The position numbers and the translations under genes were made by a program. Under the pieces are notes generated by a model that saw only the letters and a list, made by a program, of their open reading frames with translations, searched no databases and was not told the origin of the DNA. Shown piece by piece: positions 34,601 to 46,246 of a stretch of DNA of 64,000 nucleotides (the first letter of the stretch is position 1; each line of letters starts with the position of its first letter). Origin of the DNA: Membranipora membranacea (lineage: Eukaryota > Bryozoa > Gymnolaemata > Cheilostomatida > Membraniporidae); NCBI GenBank assembly GCA_914767715.1, contig OU612065.1, positions 27,466,001 through 27,530,000 of the forward strand, read 5' to 3'.

Positions 34601-37187
34601 GTTGTGGAAGTGTTCTGGTACTGACTGATGGTAAGGACGGTGTGGAAGATACTGGTCTTGTTGCGATAGATAAAGGAGGCTTCACATCCTGAAATAAAGC
34701 AAAATCTACAATTAACAAGGTGAGCATAACAGTCTGAATGGTCCTGTTGAAAAGCTGTTAAAGCTCAGAAAGAAACTGATGAGTCAGCAAGATAATTCAC
34801 TCTCCAAGCTGTTGTTTGGTAGTAGAAGTCTACTAGATTTTGTTGCGAGAATATATACCTTTTCTTGTTCCTGAAGTTTGATAATCCATTCATCACTAAG
34901 GCCTGTGATAGACAGCTGCTTTGCTCTGACAACTTTTCTCAAATCTGGCAGACTTTTCTATACAATTAAATGGTAGTTGTTAACATCAGAAGCCATTATT
35001 TGATAAGAAAATATTTGCTTTTGTTAAATACTATAAAATAACAAGTTACAGCTCCTTGAGCAAACCTTTGATTGTTCTTCATAAGTATGGAAATAAGATC
35101 ATAGCGATTGATTCAAAACTGCCTCCAAACTACATTTTTTTATCTTCGTGGAATACCCCCCTAAATTATACGATCTTTAAACATAATTTCCGGTACACTT
35201 ACTTTTAAAAATGGAGCCAGCCCTGGCTGTTTCTGGGATTTGAGCTCTTTCTGAAGCTCATCTGTAAAGTTTTCTGGTGCTACTGATGCATCCTACAAAA
35301 GAAAGAGCTATATGAAAGTAAATAAATAAATCTTCAGACTTTTCAGGGTGGTGCAACTCCCAAACAAGATAAAGTGAGAGAACAACAATCAAATCAAGGA
35401 CAGTGAAATCCACAACATGCAGTAATCCAATGACTGCTGTCTAGATGGGTAATATTGCACCAGAAAAAAAAATCATCTGCTAAGTGATTATAGTACAAAT
35501 AAAGTATCGATGAGATGTTCACATTGACACTCATATGTATAACCCATATAAATAAATAAGTATTTATATGTTTGTGGTATAGACTAATAAGGAAAGACGA
35601 AATAAAACACTCACCAGGAGGCCCTGTATGAGTTTTTGTACATTTTTGTAGGTTTCTGGAGGCTGCTGACTAGATAGCCTAAGAAGTGTTTCCAGGAAGT
35701 TTTTACACTTTCTGACATCGTCACCTATGACTAGTGCTGCAAACAATTTAAATGAGAAATCAACAACTTCTTAACAAACGCTTCAGTACTATGATAATCT
35801 GAAACAATACATACATACAGTAAATTTGAGTCTTCACACTTTCATGCAATTTCTTGCAATGCAAAACAGCACACCATCCTTGACTGAAGTTACACCACAA
35901 GTAGGGATGTGTATCATGCCAATTTTTTTCATAAATAACATTTTGTGCACTTCTTTCCACACAAAAACAGCCAATGGATCCGTTCTTGTCCCAAATATGA
36001 TACAAAAACTGTATCAAAGTTGTTACAATACCCAACAGCTTTGGAGTGTTACATATTATTCCTGTAACTCAAACATACTCATGTACATTGTTTGTTATAC
36101 CTTGGTTTGTTGCCTACAAGCTCATGTAGGAAGTACTAAATGATTATCTTACGTTTGACAGGGGGTGCGGAAACAACTGCACCGGAATTGTTTATTACTG
36201 TGGTCTTAGACCTGCTTGCTACTACTCTTTGCTGCTGTAGCACCTGCTGATGAGGTCTGACAGTAGACACAGTGCCTGTTTGTGAGGCTACAATAGGGAC
36301 TGAGTTTGGTCTTATTTGCTGAGGTCGTATTTGGTTAGGCTGTTTGAGGTTTTGCCTTATCTGTGCTTGTTGTTGAGTTGGCCGAGATACGATGACTAGC
36401 TGTCCTTTCTCATTCTGCATTAATACTGTGCCCGGTGGTAGATTGAGTCCTGCTGGTAAAGCTATAGTAGCACCCTGTAATAACAAATTGACCATTGAAT
36501 CTGGATTAACATTTCATTCTGTATAATATTAATACAGTTGGCTAAATGTAGTATCTTGTTTCATAACATGATGGTGGCGCAGGCAGGGATCAAGGTTAGG
36601 ACACATGAAGTCAACGCTTTTAACCTCTCAATAAATGCCCTAATATCTGCTATGTCTTTTAATGTCAGCTGTTCTATTCAAAGGAGTTGCTTTATCAGTC
36701 TCATTTGCAGGATTGCTGCTTTGAGAATGTAGTTATTGTACTAGGGGCAACAATGACAAAATATAGCCTACAGTTATTAGCTCCATTTAATAAATATCAA
36801 GTATTATATAATTTTATAGAAAGAATCGCTGGGAATTCCATCTCCTGTAGCTGTGTTATAGGGTGCCCTGTGAAAACATAAATTTCAATGCTGCTTACAA
36901 TGTCAAAAAAATGTTTGTTTATTTACCTGTAGAGGTCTTAGTTGACTAGTTCCAGGAGCTACAGGTCTCAAAGTCTGAACAGTTTTTGGACGACCGGGTG
37001 TGCTAATTATCTGCATGTTTGAGTTAGACCCTGAGCTGGCTATCTTGGCCAAGTTAACCATAGCGCTGGCTCCAGGGGGATTAGCTGCCACGTTAGCTTT
37101 AGGCTGGGAAAAGGATGTCACTACTCCGTTGGGAGCGTGTATTAATTGCGGTGTTGTGTAAGATGTAGGCGGTGCCTTTTCTGCCAT
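31679..37187 (-). CDS. TAF4: Transcription initiation factor TFIID subunit 4, complete
   Basis: Core TFIID subunit that pairs with TAF12 through a histone fold and receives activator signals through its TAFH domain. Twelve coding exons: 37187-36927, 36474-36153, 35736-35615, 35292-35203, 34957-34859, 34688-34351, 34010-33895, 33587-33457, 32951-32898, 32781-32599, 32364-32188 and 31792-31679. Every junction keeps phase, giving 668 residues (human is 1085, with a longer N terminus). ATIALPAGLNLPPGTVLM in exon 2 matches human TAF4. TAFH covers about 195-270 (KCKNFLETLLRL, PFLK). A Ser/Pro-rich linker follows. The histone-fold region is about 430-490 and the C-terminal block shows KFLEGLERLEKKRKDE, ARQRDANLTALAAIGPRKRK and RLNLRDI. 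An acceptor-like TGATGACAG sits directly before the ATG, so a 5' UTR exon upstream is likely. Confidence 0.96.
33021..33417 (+). repeat. 43-bp direct repeats flanking a SINE-bearing segment
   Basis: Positions 33021-33063 and 33375-33417 match at 41 of 43 bases (both begin GTGTTTATTTGG) and enclose 311 bp in TAF4 intron 8, including the SINE at 33206-33330. The repeats could be a very long target duplication or a local duplication. Confidence 0.7.
33206..33330 (+). repeat. tRNA-derived SINE, copy 1
   Basis: It begins GCGCCATCAA, then GATGGTGAGATGGCGCA with an A-box-like GGCGCACCCGGTTAGCGCG and a B-box GGGTTCGAGTTCC. It is clearly related to 60041-60168 read on the opposite strand. It lies in TAF4 intron 8, antisense to the gene. 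Confidence 0.7.
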
Positions 37188-38488
37188 CTGTCATCAGGAA
37201 CTAGTAAAAATAAACATACTGATCGAAACGTTGAAACATACGGCAACCTAATAATTTAAAGTTAATGGGTCATACACATGGGCCCCTGGGACTTACATGT
37301 CATTACTTTGCCAATGTCCACTATCAACCACCCAAAAAACACCATGGGTGGTTGATAGTGGACATTGGCAAAGTAATGACATGTAAGTCCCAGGGGCCCA
37401 TGGTCATACAATAAGAAAGAGAGAGGATGTTTTCGATCAAATCATCGCCATCAGTTCGCATGAAGTTACATGTGACATTTCCATCCTACCTAATATTGCG
37501 GTTATTTATAATAGCTATTAAGGCCAGCAACCACTGTGGACTATGAACACCCGTCCTATGATTTTTTGTTAGCCATGCTGTCATACACATCATCCATTCA
37601 TCCAAGCCTAACTCAAGCAAAAGATGACCACAAATACAAGATTGGAGAGAGAAGTAGCTAAGAGCCTCCTTCAGGCACATTGCAAAACTCAATGCGCATT
37701 CATTCACTCAATCACTTCAGGTCTATTTAGACCAATCCATCCATCACCACCATGAATTACCATACCCACCACCAACAAGCTCAGTCAGTGTTATTACTGG
37801 AAAAGAGTCTACACGTATATATATTCCAATAACTTTTTGCTACTAGATAAAGCACTGAAGTAACAGCAGAGTTGATTTATTTCATTCTCAGATAGTAGAG
37901 AAAAAGAGAAGTATGTAGTAGTAGTACTAACTAACTACTACTACTAACTAAGCTAGCTAGTAGTTGCTCATGGCCAAACATATAACAGCATAACATACCT
38001 GCAATGTGGGAAAGTTGAGTGTCTATTAATACACATAAGGAAATCAATGGTATACAAGGTAATAGTTAAAGGTGTAATGTGCATTGGGAAAGTTGTTCAT
38101 TGACATTACTTTACAATGAAGCCTGTTCCCTTTCAGCAAGTCAGTCAGTCAGTGCTTGTAAGTCCTTTCCCAGAATTTTTTTCCTTGTCAGTATACAATT
38201 GCATGTTTTGGCAAATTACATAGAACACTTCTCATTTTGTTTGAATAATTTTCTTCATTAAATATAAATAATTATTTTGTCTATTTAATAGTAAATTTTT
38301 TTCAACAATTATTTAAAAGGCGAAAAATAATTATTATAGCTCTTAATGCCCTGCCATCTATAGACATTTTCGGTTTGATTAATAATCGTAAGAGAAACAG
38401 AAGAAAGTTACTGTGATTCAAAAGCTAGATATTTTAATCCTAAATCATCTGGGCCTAGATAGCCTTCTGCCATTATCTGTGGTCAACT
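37188..38488. other. Divergent promoter region between TAF4 and LSM14
   Basis: 1.3 kb holding the start regions of two housekeeping genes. It contains the 126-bp hairpin element at 37277-37402 and stretches of GTAGTA/CTAACTA low-complexity sequence (37914-37970). I see no TATA box in a plausible place for either gene. Confidence 0.5.
37269..37410. mobile_element. Perfect hairpin MITE, 126 bp, with 8-bp target duplication
   Basis: Positions 37277-37333 and 37346-37402 are exact reverse complements: 57-bp arms with a 12-base loop rich in A. The arms end CATGGGCCCCTGGG. GTCATACA abuts both ends (37269-37276 and 37403-37410). An 8-bp duplication fits hAT-like transposition. Perfect arms suggest a recent insertion. 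It lies 90 bp upstream of the TAF4 ATG. Confidence 0.85.
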
Positions 38489-41400
38489 ATGGCTACACCA
38501 TATATTGGTAGTAAGATCAGCCTGATATCTAAGGCTGGCATCCGGTATCAAGGCATATTGTACACCATTGACACAAAGGAGTCTACAGTAGCTCTTGCCA
38601 AAGGTTTGTTCATTCTTTCTTCTGCTCAATTTCTTTTACACAATCAGTACACAGTCATGAACTTATGCTTTGTTTCATCCAAGGAGTAACTCTTTGTTTC
38701 ACCATCAGACAATAAATTGAGATGATGAGAGCACAAAATTGTCAACTGAGTACAAAGTAGTAGCATGTATGTAGTAGGTAGACCAACACCAAGTCACCTA
38801 GTCCTACTACTAACAGTAACTAACTACTGTCTACTTACTTACTACTAATATATAATTACTCAAGACAAGATTTAATACAATTGTAGTAGTACCCACTTAC
38901 AACTACAAATACATACTAATAATTATATGTTAATTACTTGGACTGTCACCTGTTGTGCTAACCGGTTGTTCTTGTACTAAATTTTGCCCCATAATGCTAC
39001 TACATTATAATTACATTTATATATATGCTATTCTTCTTATTATCTCACTATTATAATTATTTGTTCTAATCTTCTACTTTAATCAGCTTAAACATAATTG
39101 GCCCATCTAAACAATCAATTCATTCATCACCACCATACCTACCACCATTCCAGCCCAATCATCTAGAGTCTAACCAATGAAGTCCCTCTGAGGGAGTTCA
39201 TTCAATCATTGGTCTAATCATCAACCCATGCAGAATTGCCAATTGAGGGGATGAATGACAAATGTAGATTGAGCTGTTGCTTACTTCTTCCTGGCAGGAT
39301 ATACTTTGATAGTAATATTATAATTAGATTCACTGTTAGTTTCAGTAAGAGTTCATGAAATGATCCTACCAATTAAATACCTTGAACAATAACCCACTGA
39401 GCCGGTCACAGTGGGTTGGCCTAGGAACTATTAAGGGGGAGATTTGCTCCAAAACGATTCTCTCTCTTGTTGTTCAATGTTTGGAAAAATTCATCCACAA
39501 CACAATGTCTTGTCACAACCAAACTGGGGGTAGTTTTCTTCAACTCTGAACTGAATGCTAGGTAGCAATAGCAAACAGCTCTGAATAACAATACTGGTTC
39601 ACCAAACAACTTTTGCATGTTGATATTTCAAACTTGTAAAGGCTGCAGTGCTCTATATTTTCCCTAAGTATTCCATGTTTGGCGTCATCCTAAAAGGGGG
39701 TCTATTATAGGTTTGGTAAATAAAAATTTTGATTCCGAAATTCATTTAAATCAATTGTGATGTCATCATGGTAAGAGGGAAAGATTCATTTATGATGCGA
39801 ACGTGTTACCATTGCTCACCAGGATTTTATTTTTTTCAACCGTTTGACAAAGTTAAGACATTCCTGAAACAGGTTGATTGACGCAACTAAATGTGATTTT
39901 GGCTATCCATGCCAAACTACTGTCAATTCTCATGTTTCTACCTTCATCGCAACACTCTTTTTCATTGTAGTGCGTTCTTTTGGAACTGAAGATCGTCCAA
40001 CAGACAGGTTTGTGCCGCCCCGAGATGAAGTGTTTGAATACATCATATTCAGGGGCAGTGACATCAAAGATCTGACTGTATGTGAGCCACCGGCGGCCCC
40101 TGGCTCGGAAGCTTTTGCTGACCCAGCAATTGTTGAGGTATGGACATAGACCTTAGATATTATATCACAGACAGTAAATAGGTCTAGGTTGGCTATCAAG
40201 ACATGTATGTTTCAATATGTTTCTGGGAATCATCACCTTCTTTCAGTGTTGTATTCTGGTAGGGCAAAAATAGTGTGATTGGATGGATGTGTATTTATCT
40301 CTGTCATAGACAGTATATGATGCTATGTGTCGTTATTTCTGACCCTTTTATTCACAAAAGTTAAATTGATATGAATGTACCTCAATTTTTCATGATGCCC
40401 AAAGCCCTTTCAATAACACAATGTCAGTGTCAGGTTGTGAATCTTTAGCTTAGATAATTTACCTTCGTTGTTTTTCCTGGGCCCTCGTAGCGGTAATAAT
40501 TGATAAAGTCTCATCTATCAACTCTCTCAGCGTTGATATAATAAACTGTAGCCACAAAGAAAAACAATGTTACTTTTTTCATATAGACATCACAGAAACC
40601 GCAGTCACCGGCAAAGCAGGATAACACGCCACCTGCAGCATACAGTCAGTTCGGTCCTCCACCAACACAGTCAGCCTCAAACCAATCTAGCCATGGTGAG
40701 TTTTTACTGAATGCTATCAACTCTTCATTATTTTTTATATGTTTAACCCTAATGTATATGTGTGATGTATCCAATCAACTAAGCTCAGTATGATAATTAA
40801 TTAAATGCAGAAAGATAATTTATTAGTGACCAAAGTTATGTCTAGTGAGAATTCAGGTGATCTATGTGGAACTCAATTCGCTCAATCAGGTTGATTTTGT
40901 GTACTATGTTTCAGCACCAACTACTTCGCAAAAGCCCATAGGGCCACCTGCTCAGGCGGTTGGCTCTAAACCGGCCCATCATCCAGGGCAGCCTTCTCCA
41001 TATGCAGCGGGTAATTAGCACAGCTTTGTTGCTTAGCTGGAACATTCTTAACATCATGGTGCTGGGTTAAAGTTGATTTACTTGCCTGGTTTGCAAGAAG
41101 GTGACACAAAATAGTGTCAAAAATGGCTCTTATACATGGATTAATAATAGTGCAACAGTTTCTTATTCTGGTTTTCCTAACCATCATTTGCTTGCTGAAT
41201 AATCCTTATCCTGTTCGGCAAACCTAAAAAAAAGTTTTTAGGGTTTTGGGCAACCTAAGTAATAACTCACAGTGCCAGATTTTGAATGCTTTGCAACCTT
41301 GTTTGGCTATTAACATTACTCTTGCTGTGTGAAAAGTGTGGCGACATTGAGAAGGGTATGTTGAAGAATGTCATCCATCACCACTTTTGTCAATTAATGG

Positions 41401-44400
41401 TTGGGCTTGCTGTCAATATGAAACCGTGTTCTCAGTTTAGCCCGATTACTTGAGGTAGTGGTGCATAAGTATTCCTTGCTACTGATTTGGATCTACTCGG
41501 TTATTTCTCTGCATTCCCAATGTCTAAGCACATGTATCTTTAGGTATTCACGGGGGGGGGGGCTTGATGGTACAGAGAGCTGAAAGATGTACTTAGATCC
41601 ACTCCTAAATATAACACTTGTCCTGTTATCTGCAATGTTTGTAATTCCCTGTTTGTTTTTGTAGCAGTGACCAACTCAGCACCTGGAGCAGTCAGTCGAC
41701 CTGATGCCTCTAGTGATACGTTAGGCAGTGAAAATGATGTACATCACCCTTCAAACCACTCTCACAGTGCTCAACAACATGGCCAATACCAGCAGCACAG
41801 GTACGTTTTTGTTGTTCCCGTCTTTCAACAAAGTGTAAGGCTTTCTAAACCATATCTTCACAATTGCAAATCCTTACCACTTTCTTGTCAGACAAATTCG
41901 TTCTCATATCAGTCATTCAGAATAACATGAATTTTTAATTGATCGAGTGAATTGTGAACGAGATCGCAAATTTGGCAGATTTTTATTATCACCTCCAGCT
42001 GCTATTATTCATTATAGGAGTAGTGTTCTCTTGACTGACATCCAGTTAGTGAACCCATAAACATAATTATAGCAGTTGTGTAGAACATATAAATATATGC
42101 AATCGTATGTATAGAAAAACCTATACAAATTTATATGATTACTATTGTAACATCCCACCTAGGTTCAAATGACATCCATTTGTACTGTACAAGATGAGCT
42201 GGTTGCTCTAACCGGCAAGTAACTACTTCATGTCATCCAAAAAGGCAGCGATCATTTTACTGATCATTTCGCGCACAATATCAGTAGGGAGCTTCTTCAT
42301 TTTCCTTATGTACTGATAATCTTTGATCGTTCTCTGATGCAAAATATCTCTTCCCAACAGAGGCACAGAACGACAGAACTCAGGAGGCAGCCATCGAGGT
42401 GGTGGCGGTGGTCGAGGACGAGGTGGCTACAGAGGTGCACCAAGAGGAACAGCCGTCAGAGGTTAGTCAGTCATTATAGTTGTAAGGCTCAAATCATGGA
42501 TTAGGTTTTAGGTGTGTTGATTGGGTGTGACAGTGAAAGTCCTTGGACCGAAAAAGCTCTGAACCTTCACCAGTGTCTGACTGATTTGTGGCAGCCATGG
42601 GCATTAGATATAATATATATATATATACACCGTTATGATTGAAAACTGTTCATCTGTTCACTTGTACTTGAAATATGAGAAATCTAAATACAACAAAGTA
42701 TATATAAATGTTGCTGCGAGCAGGCTTTATCTAATTGCTGGGATGTGCCAGCACACTATTTATTCAGTCATAGTATCAGTATCGCTATTGGTAGAGTTGT
42801 TGGCTGCTCCTATGATTGAGGCAGACTAATACATTGGACACCGAACAAAGCTTGTCAAGTCATGCTCTGTTTAACCTTTCCAAGTCAATGTTGTGAAATG
42901 GGAGTTGGCCTTTAGTAACCTAACTTCTAATGGAGTTTTGAAGTTAGTAGCACGCTCCGCTTTTCTCAGGTTTTGACCCGATAATACTTGTGATTTTAGG
43001 AGGTCCAAGGGGCCGTGGACGAGGAGGTCCAAATAACAGACTCAAGTTTGACAGCGAGTTTGACTTTGAGACTTCAAATCAACAGTTCAACAAAGAGGAC
43101 ATTGAGAGGGAACTGAAGGAAAAACTGACCATATCCTGCTCTCCAGACGCAGGTAAACGTTTTCTTATATGGCTTTAACTAGGAGCAGTTAAGTTCTCGG
43201 TTTATATTGTGCGTAAAAACTCCCAAAATAACTTTTGGATGTAAGCTACTCCTGATTTATCAAAAAGGAAATCAAGACAGGCTTTCTCCCATAACCATTC
43301 AATCTTGGAGTTGTCCGTTCTCGACAAAATGTACAATAAGAGGATAACTACTCAAGTCTTAATTTTTATAGGGTGAATAAACATGTGATGGCTTTCTTTG
43401 TACAATAATACTGTGCTTTATTGTGCTGTAGAGGTGAACGGTGAGAAGCCACCAGCAGTAGTCGACTCGGATGAAGACGAGCCCGAATATTATAACAAGA
43501 CTAAATCATTTTTTGACAATATTAGCTGTGAGGCCAGTGATCGAGCTTCAGGGTGAGTGGAATTGTTCTTATTATTGTGTTGGTTCAATTTTTTATGTCA
43601 CTTTGAAAGGCTCTAAACAATGACATATCCTTAGGTATTAAGATGGCCAAACCATTCTGATCTCACCAAGCGAGTCGGAGATTGATCTTGTTGTGACAAA
43701 TGTATGTATAGTAGAAATATAAAGTATGAATATAAATTTGTTGATGTACCTTGACATTGGTCCTAGTGTTGGCTATTCATCAAAGTGTGTAAGTCACACT
43801 CCAAAACATGTATTGTCAGCCATTCAATGCAAGTCAGTTGTTCAAACATATAGCACAGAGACATCCCAATATACAGTTGAAGTATTATTTAACTGATTGG
43901 TTGTATTTCCAGCAAATCAATCCGACCTAATTGGAGAGAAGAGAGGAAGGTGAACACCGAGACCTTCGGACAGCCAAATATACGAAGGGGTGGATATTAC
44001 CGAGGTGGACACCGGGGCTACAGAGGAGGCGGCGGTGGTGGATATAACAACTACCGAGGGGGTCATAATCAGAGAGGCGGTTACAACAACTATAACAACT
44101 ATAATAACAGGGAAGCCGGACAGCAAGGTGGCGGAGGGTATCAACAAAGAGAATTCCATCAGAATCAGAGAGAATACCAACAGAGGGATTACCACCAGCG
44201 TGATGGTGGTCAAGGAGGCAGCTATCACCGTGGTGGTGGTGGTGGATACAGAGGAAGCCGTGGTGGAGGTGATCGCGGCAGAGGTAGGCCATCAGAATGA
44301 TAGTAATTGATCTGTTTGATTTGTTCGAAACCCTGGAGTTCTTTTTTGGCAATGAAATGTGATAATTGATTACAAGCAATTTGGGGGTCCAATTACAGGC

Positions 44401-45392
44401 ATTTGATCAACTGTGAATGTTTTGACAGAGCTTTCTTTCAGGCCAATTCAGGGTCATTTAGCGCTATAGGCTGAATATAGCATCACTTTGTGCTGGGCAC
44501 TCATTTGCAGAGACAATGGTCAACATTTTTCATAGTTTCAATGTTTCAGTGGTGTTTTGGTTTTTGAATCCATCGCCTCCAGTAATGTTTGGTTTTCATC
44601 ATACAAACTAAGTGCACTAATAATTGATAGTGATCCTTCGTTCATTGGAATTCATGTCCTCATTGTTTGAGAACAGGCTGCCATTATGCATCAGCTCATT
44701 AATATTCCAGCCTCAGGCTTTCCAACACCTCCTTTGTTTTTTCACTAATAACACAAAATTCTTAGTTAATATTATTTCTGCATGGTGATTTGTACCTCGT
44801 CACCGAGGTATGCATATCATTGAGACATCTTGTATTGTTCTAATATTGGCATGATTGACTTTGTTCAAGATTTTTGTGGTTTTTGCTTCAGGCCAGAGGA
44901 GACAAAACCAGGGATGGGTAGATTATGATTTCAACTACAAGGCAGCAGGGCTAGACACTAAGGTACGTGTCCCATATCAATAATCTCATCTTCAAAGGAA
45001 AATCAGCGCATTGTTGTTTGTGCCAGAAAGCCATGCCCTCCGGCACAATTTCACAAGCTATTTCACAGTTCCGATCAACACTTTGTTGTAAATAACGGAA
45101 AACACTCATTCATGGCAGAAAGCCAGCGTATGTCACAGAGCTGTACATACCCAAACTGGTCATCTTAAAGTGTAATTAATTTCTAATGCCAGTTTTCTTG
45201 TAAATACTGCATACCATTATTATATAAGGGAGGTGAAACATTCTAAAAACTGGTGGTGAGTGTGCGGAATAATAACAAGTCTGACCATATCTGCTTCTGT
45301 CCATCTCTGCATGTAGGTTCATCATCCTACTGATAAATATCTCAATGACTTGTTTATTTCTTGACTAATAGCAGGTAGCCACTGAGTCATAG
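38489..45392 (+). CDS. LSM14: LSM14 / RAP55 mRNP protein, complete
   Basis: P-body protein that represses translation and binds DDX6 and 4E-T. Eleven coding exons: 38489-38603, 39971-40137, 40587-40695, 40915-41010, 41665-41800, 42361-42461, 43000-43152, 43432-43552, 43913-44283, 44892-44962 and 45375-45392. All are in phase, giving 485 residues (human LSM14A has 463). The LSm domain starts [20 protein letters not shown] and continues [12 protein letters not shown] and [21 protein letters not shown] Pro/Gln/Ser-rich linker follows. The FDF box is at 262-264 (KFDSEFDFE), the FFD box is [12 protein letters not shown] (312-323), and the TFG box is TETFGQP (348-354). RGG repeats lie both before the FDF box and in a long Gly/Arg/Tyr/Gln-rich tract in exon 9. 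The last coding exon has only five codons (VATES). Vertebrates have LSM14A and LSM14B. I cannot assign this single copy to either. Confidence 0.97.
38755..38900 (+). repeat. CTA/TAG low-complexity tract in LSM14 intron 1
   Basis: Short reiterations of TAGTA, CTACTACTA and ACTAACTA, similar to 37914-37970 upstream of LSM14. Simple-sequence DNA. Confidence 0.6.
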
Positions 45393-46246
45393 TGTTGAGA
45401 GGGAAGACTACAAGAGGTGGAACTCAGAATTACTCAAAAAACCCAACCCTCCTCATACTTGGTACTCAGCCCAGCATCCGCCAGCCAAGTGAACATCCGA
45501 ATCAGAATTTTTAGTAGGTTTGTTTACACATTGATGGCTGGACATAATTGCCTTCATAGTACAGAGGTTACAGCAAGTTACTGCCGCCAGTAAGATGGAA
45601 TTACAGTTGTTTTTTTTATTGCCGCTGCTTTAATTATTACCTGGCCTGTTACCGATCTCATATTTAAACGGTACGGTACTGCAGATCATTTTTCTTCATT
45701 ACGTAACTGCAGAGTGGCAATTGTTAGAGAATCATTACGGAGCTCCTATTTTTTTCCTGATATTGTATATTCTAAGAGGTGTTTCTTGACTTGTGTATAA
45801 ATTGAATGAAAATTTACCCCCTTAAGCTCTTGATGGAGTCCAATTTAAGACATTCTAAGGTTGAAGAATCGCAGTGTAACACAAGGTTTTTTTGCTCCCC
45901 ATTGTCAAAAAGTTGACGTTCTCTTTATGACTATTATGTGTTTATATTAATGTAAGATTGTACACAGACATGTGCAATGTTTTCTTGACAAAACAAAGTC
46001 GGCTAAAAAGCCATTGAGTTATAGACTGTTTATAATTGTGATGATTATTTGTTTATGAGCAAAGAAGAATTGTGTAATTGTAAGAAGTTGAAAATAGTTA
46101 TAAATATGTGTTGAATAAAATTATTGAATTTCCACTTTATATACAAACGTTACCTAAAATAACTTTGCTAGAATATTTTATAGACACTGGAAAAGGAGTA
46201 TTGGCCACAAAATGGTTGCATTGGCAGCACAGTATTATATAGCTGT
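45393..46246. other. Convergent 3' UTRs of LSM14 and the KCTD gene
   Basis: The LSM14 stop is at 45392 and its best poly(A) signal is at 46114. The KCTD stop is at 46247. No canonical AATAAA for KCTD lies within the first 300 bp on the minus strand. TATAAA variants at about 46176-46181 and 46137-46142 are the nearest candidates. The two 3' UTRs probably overlap. Confidence 0.6.
46114..46119 (+). terminator. LSM14: Poly(A) signal of LSM14 (AATAAA)
   Basis: Canonical hexamer in TTGAATAAAATT, 722 bp after the stop codon and only 128 bp before the KCTD stop codon on the other strand. Confidence 0.65.

Noticed and set aside
34495-34692. Plus-strand frame opposite TAF4 exon 6
   Set aside because: Shadow of the Ser/Pro-rich TAF4 linker, whose frame is phase-consistent on both sides.
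35826-36143. Plus-strand 105-codon frame
   Set aside because: It lies antisense within TAF4 intron 2 and has no motif or splice support.
43917-44379. Two minus-strand frames and an extra plus-strand frame over LSM14 exon 9
   Set aside because: They are shadows of the Gly/Arg/Tyr-rich RGG codons. The LSM14 frame has phase-matched splice sites and the TFG box.
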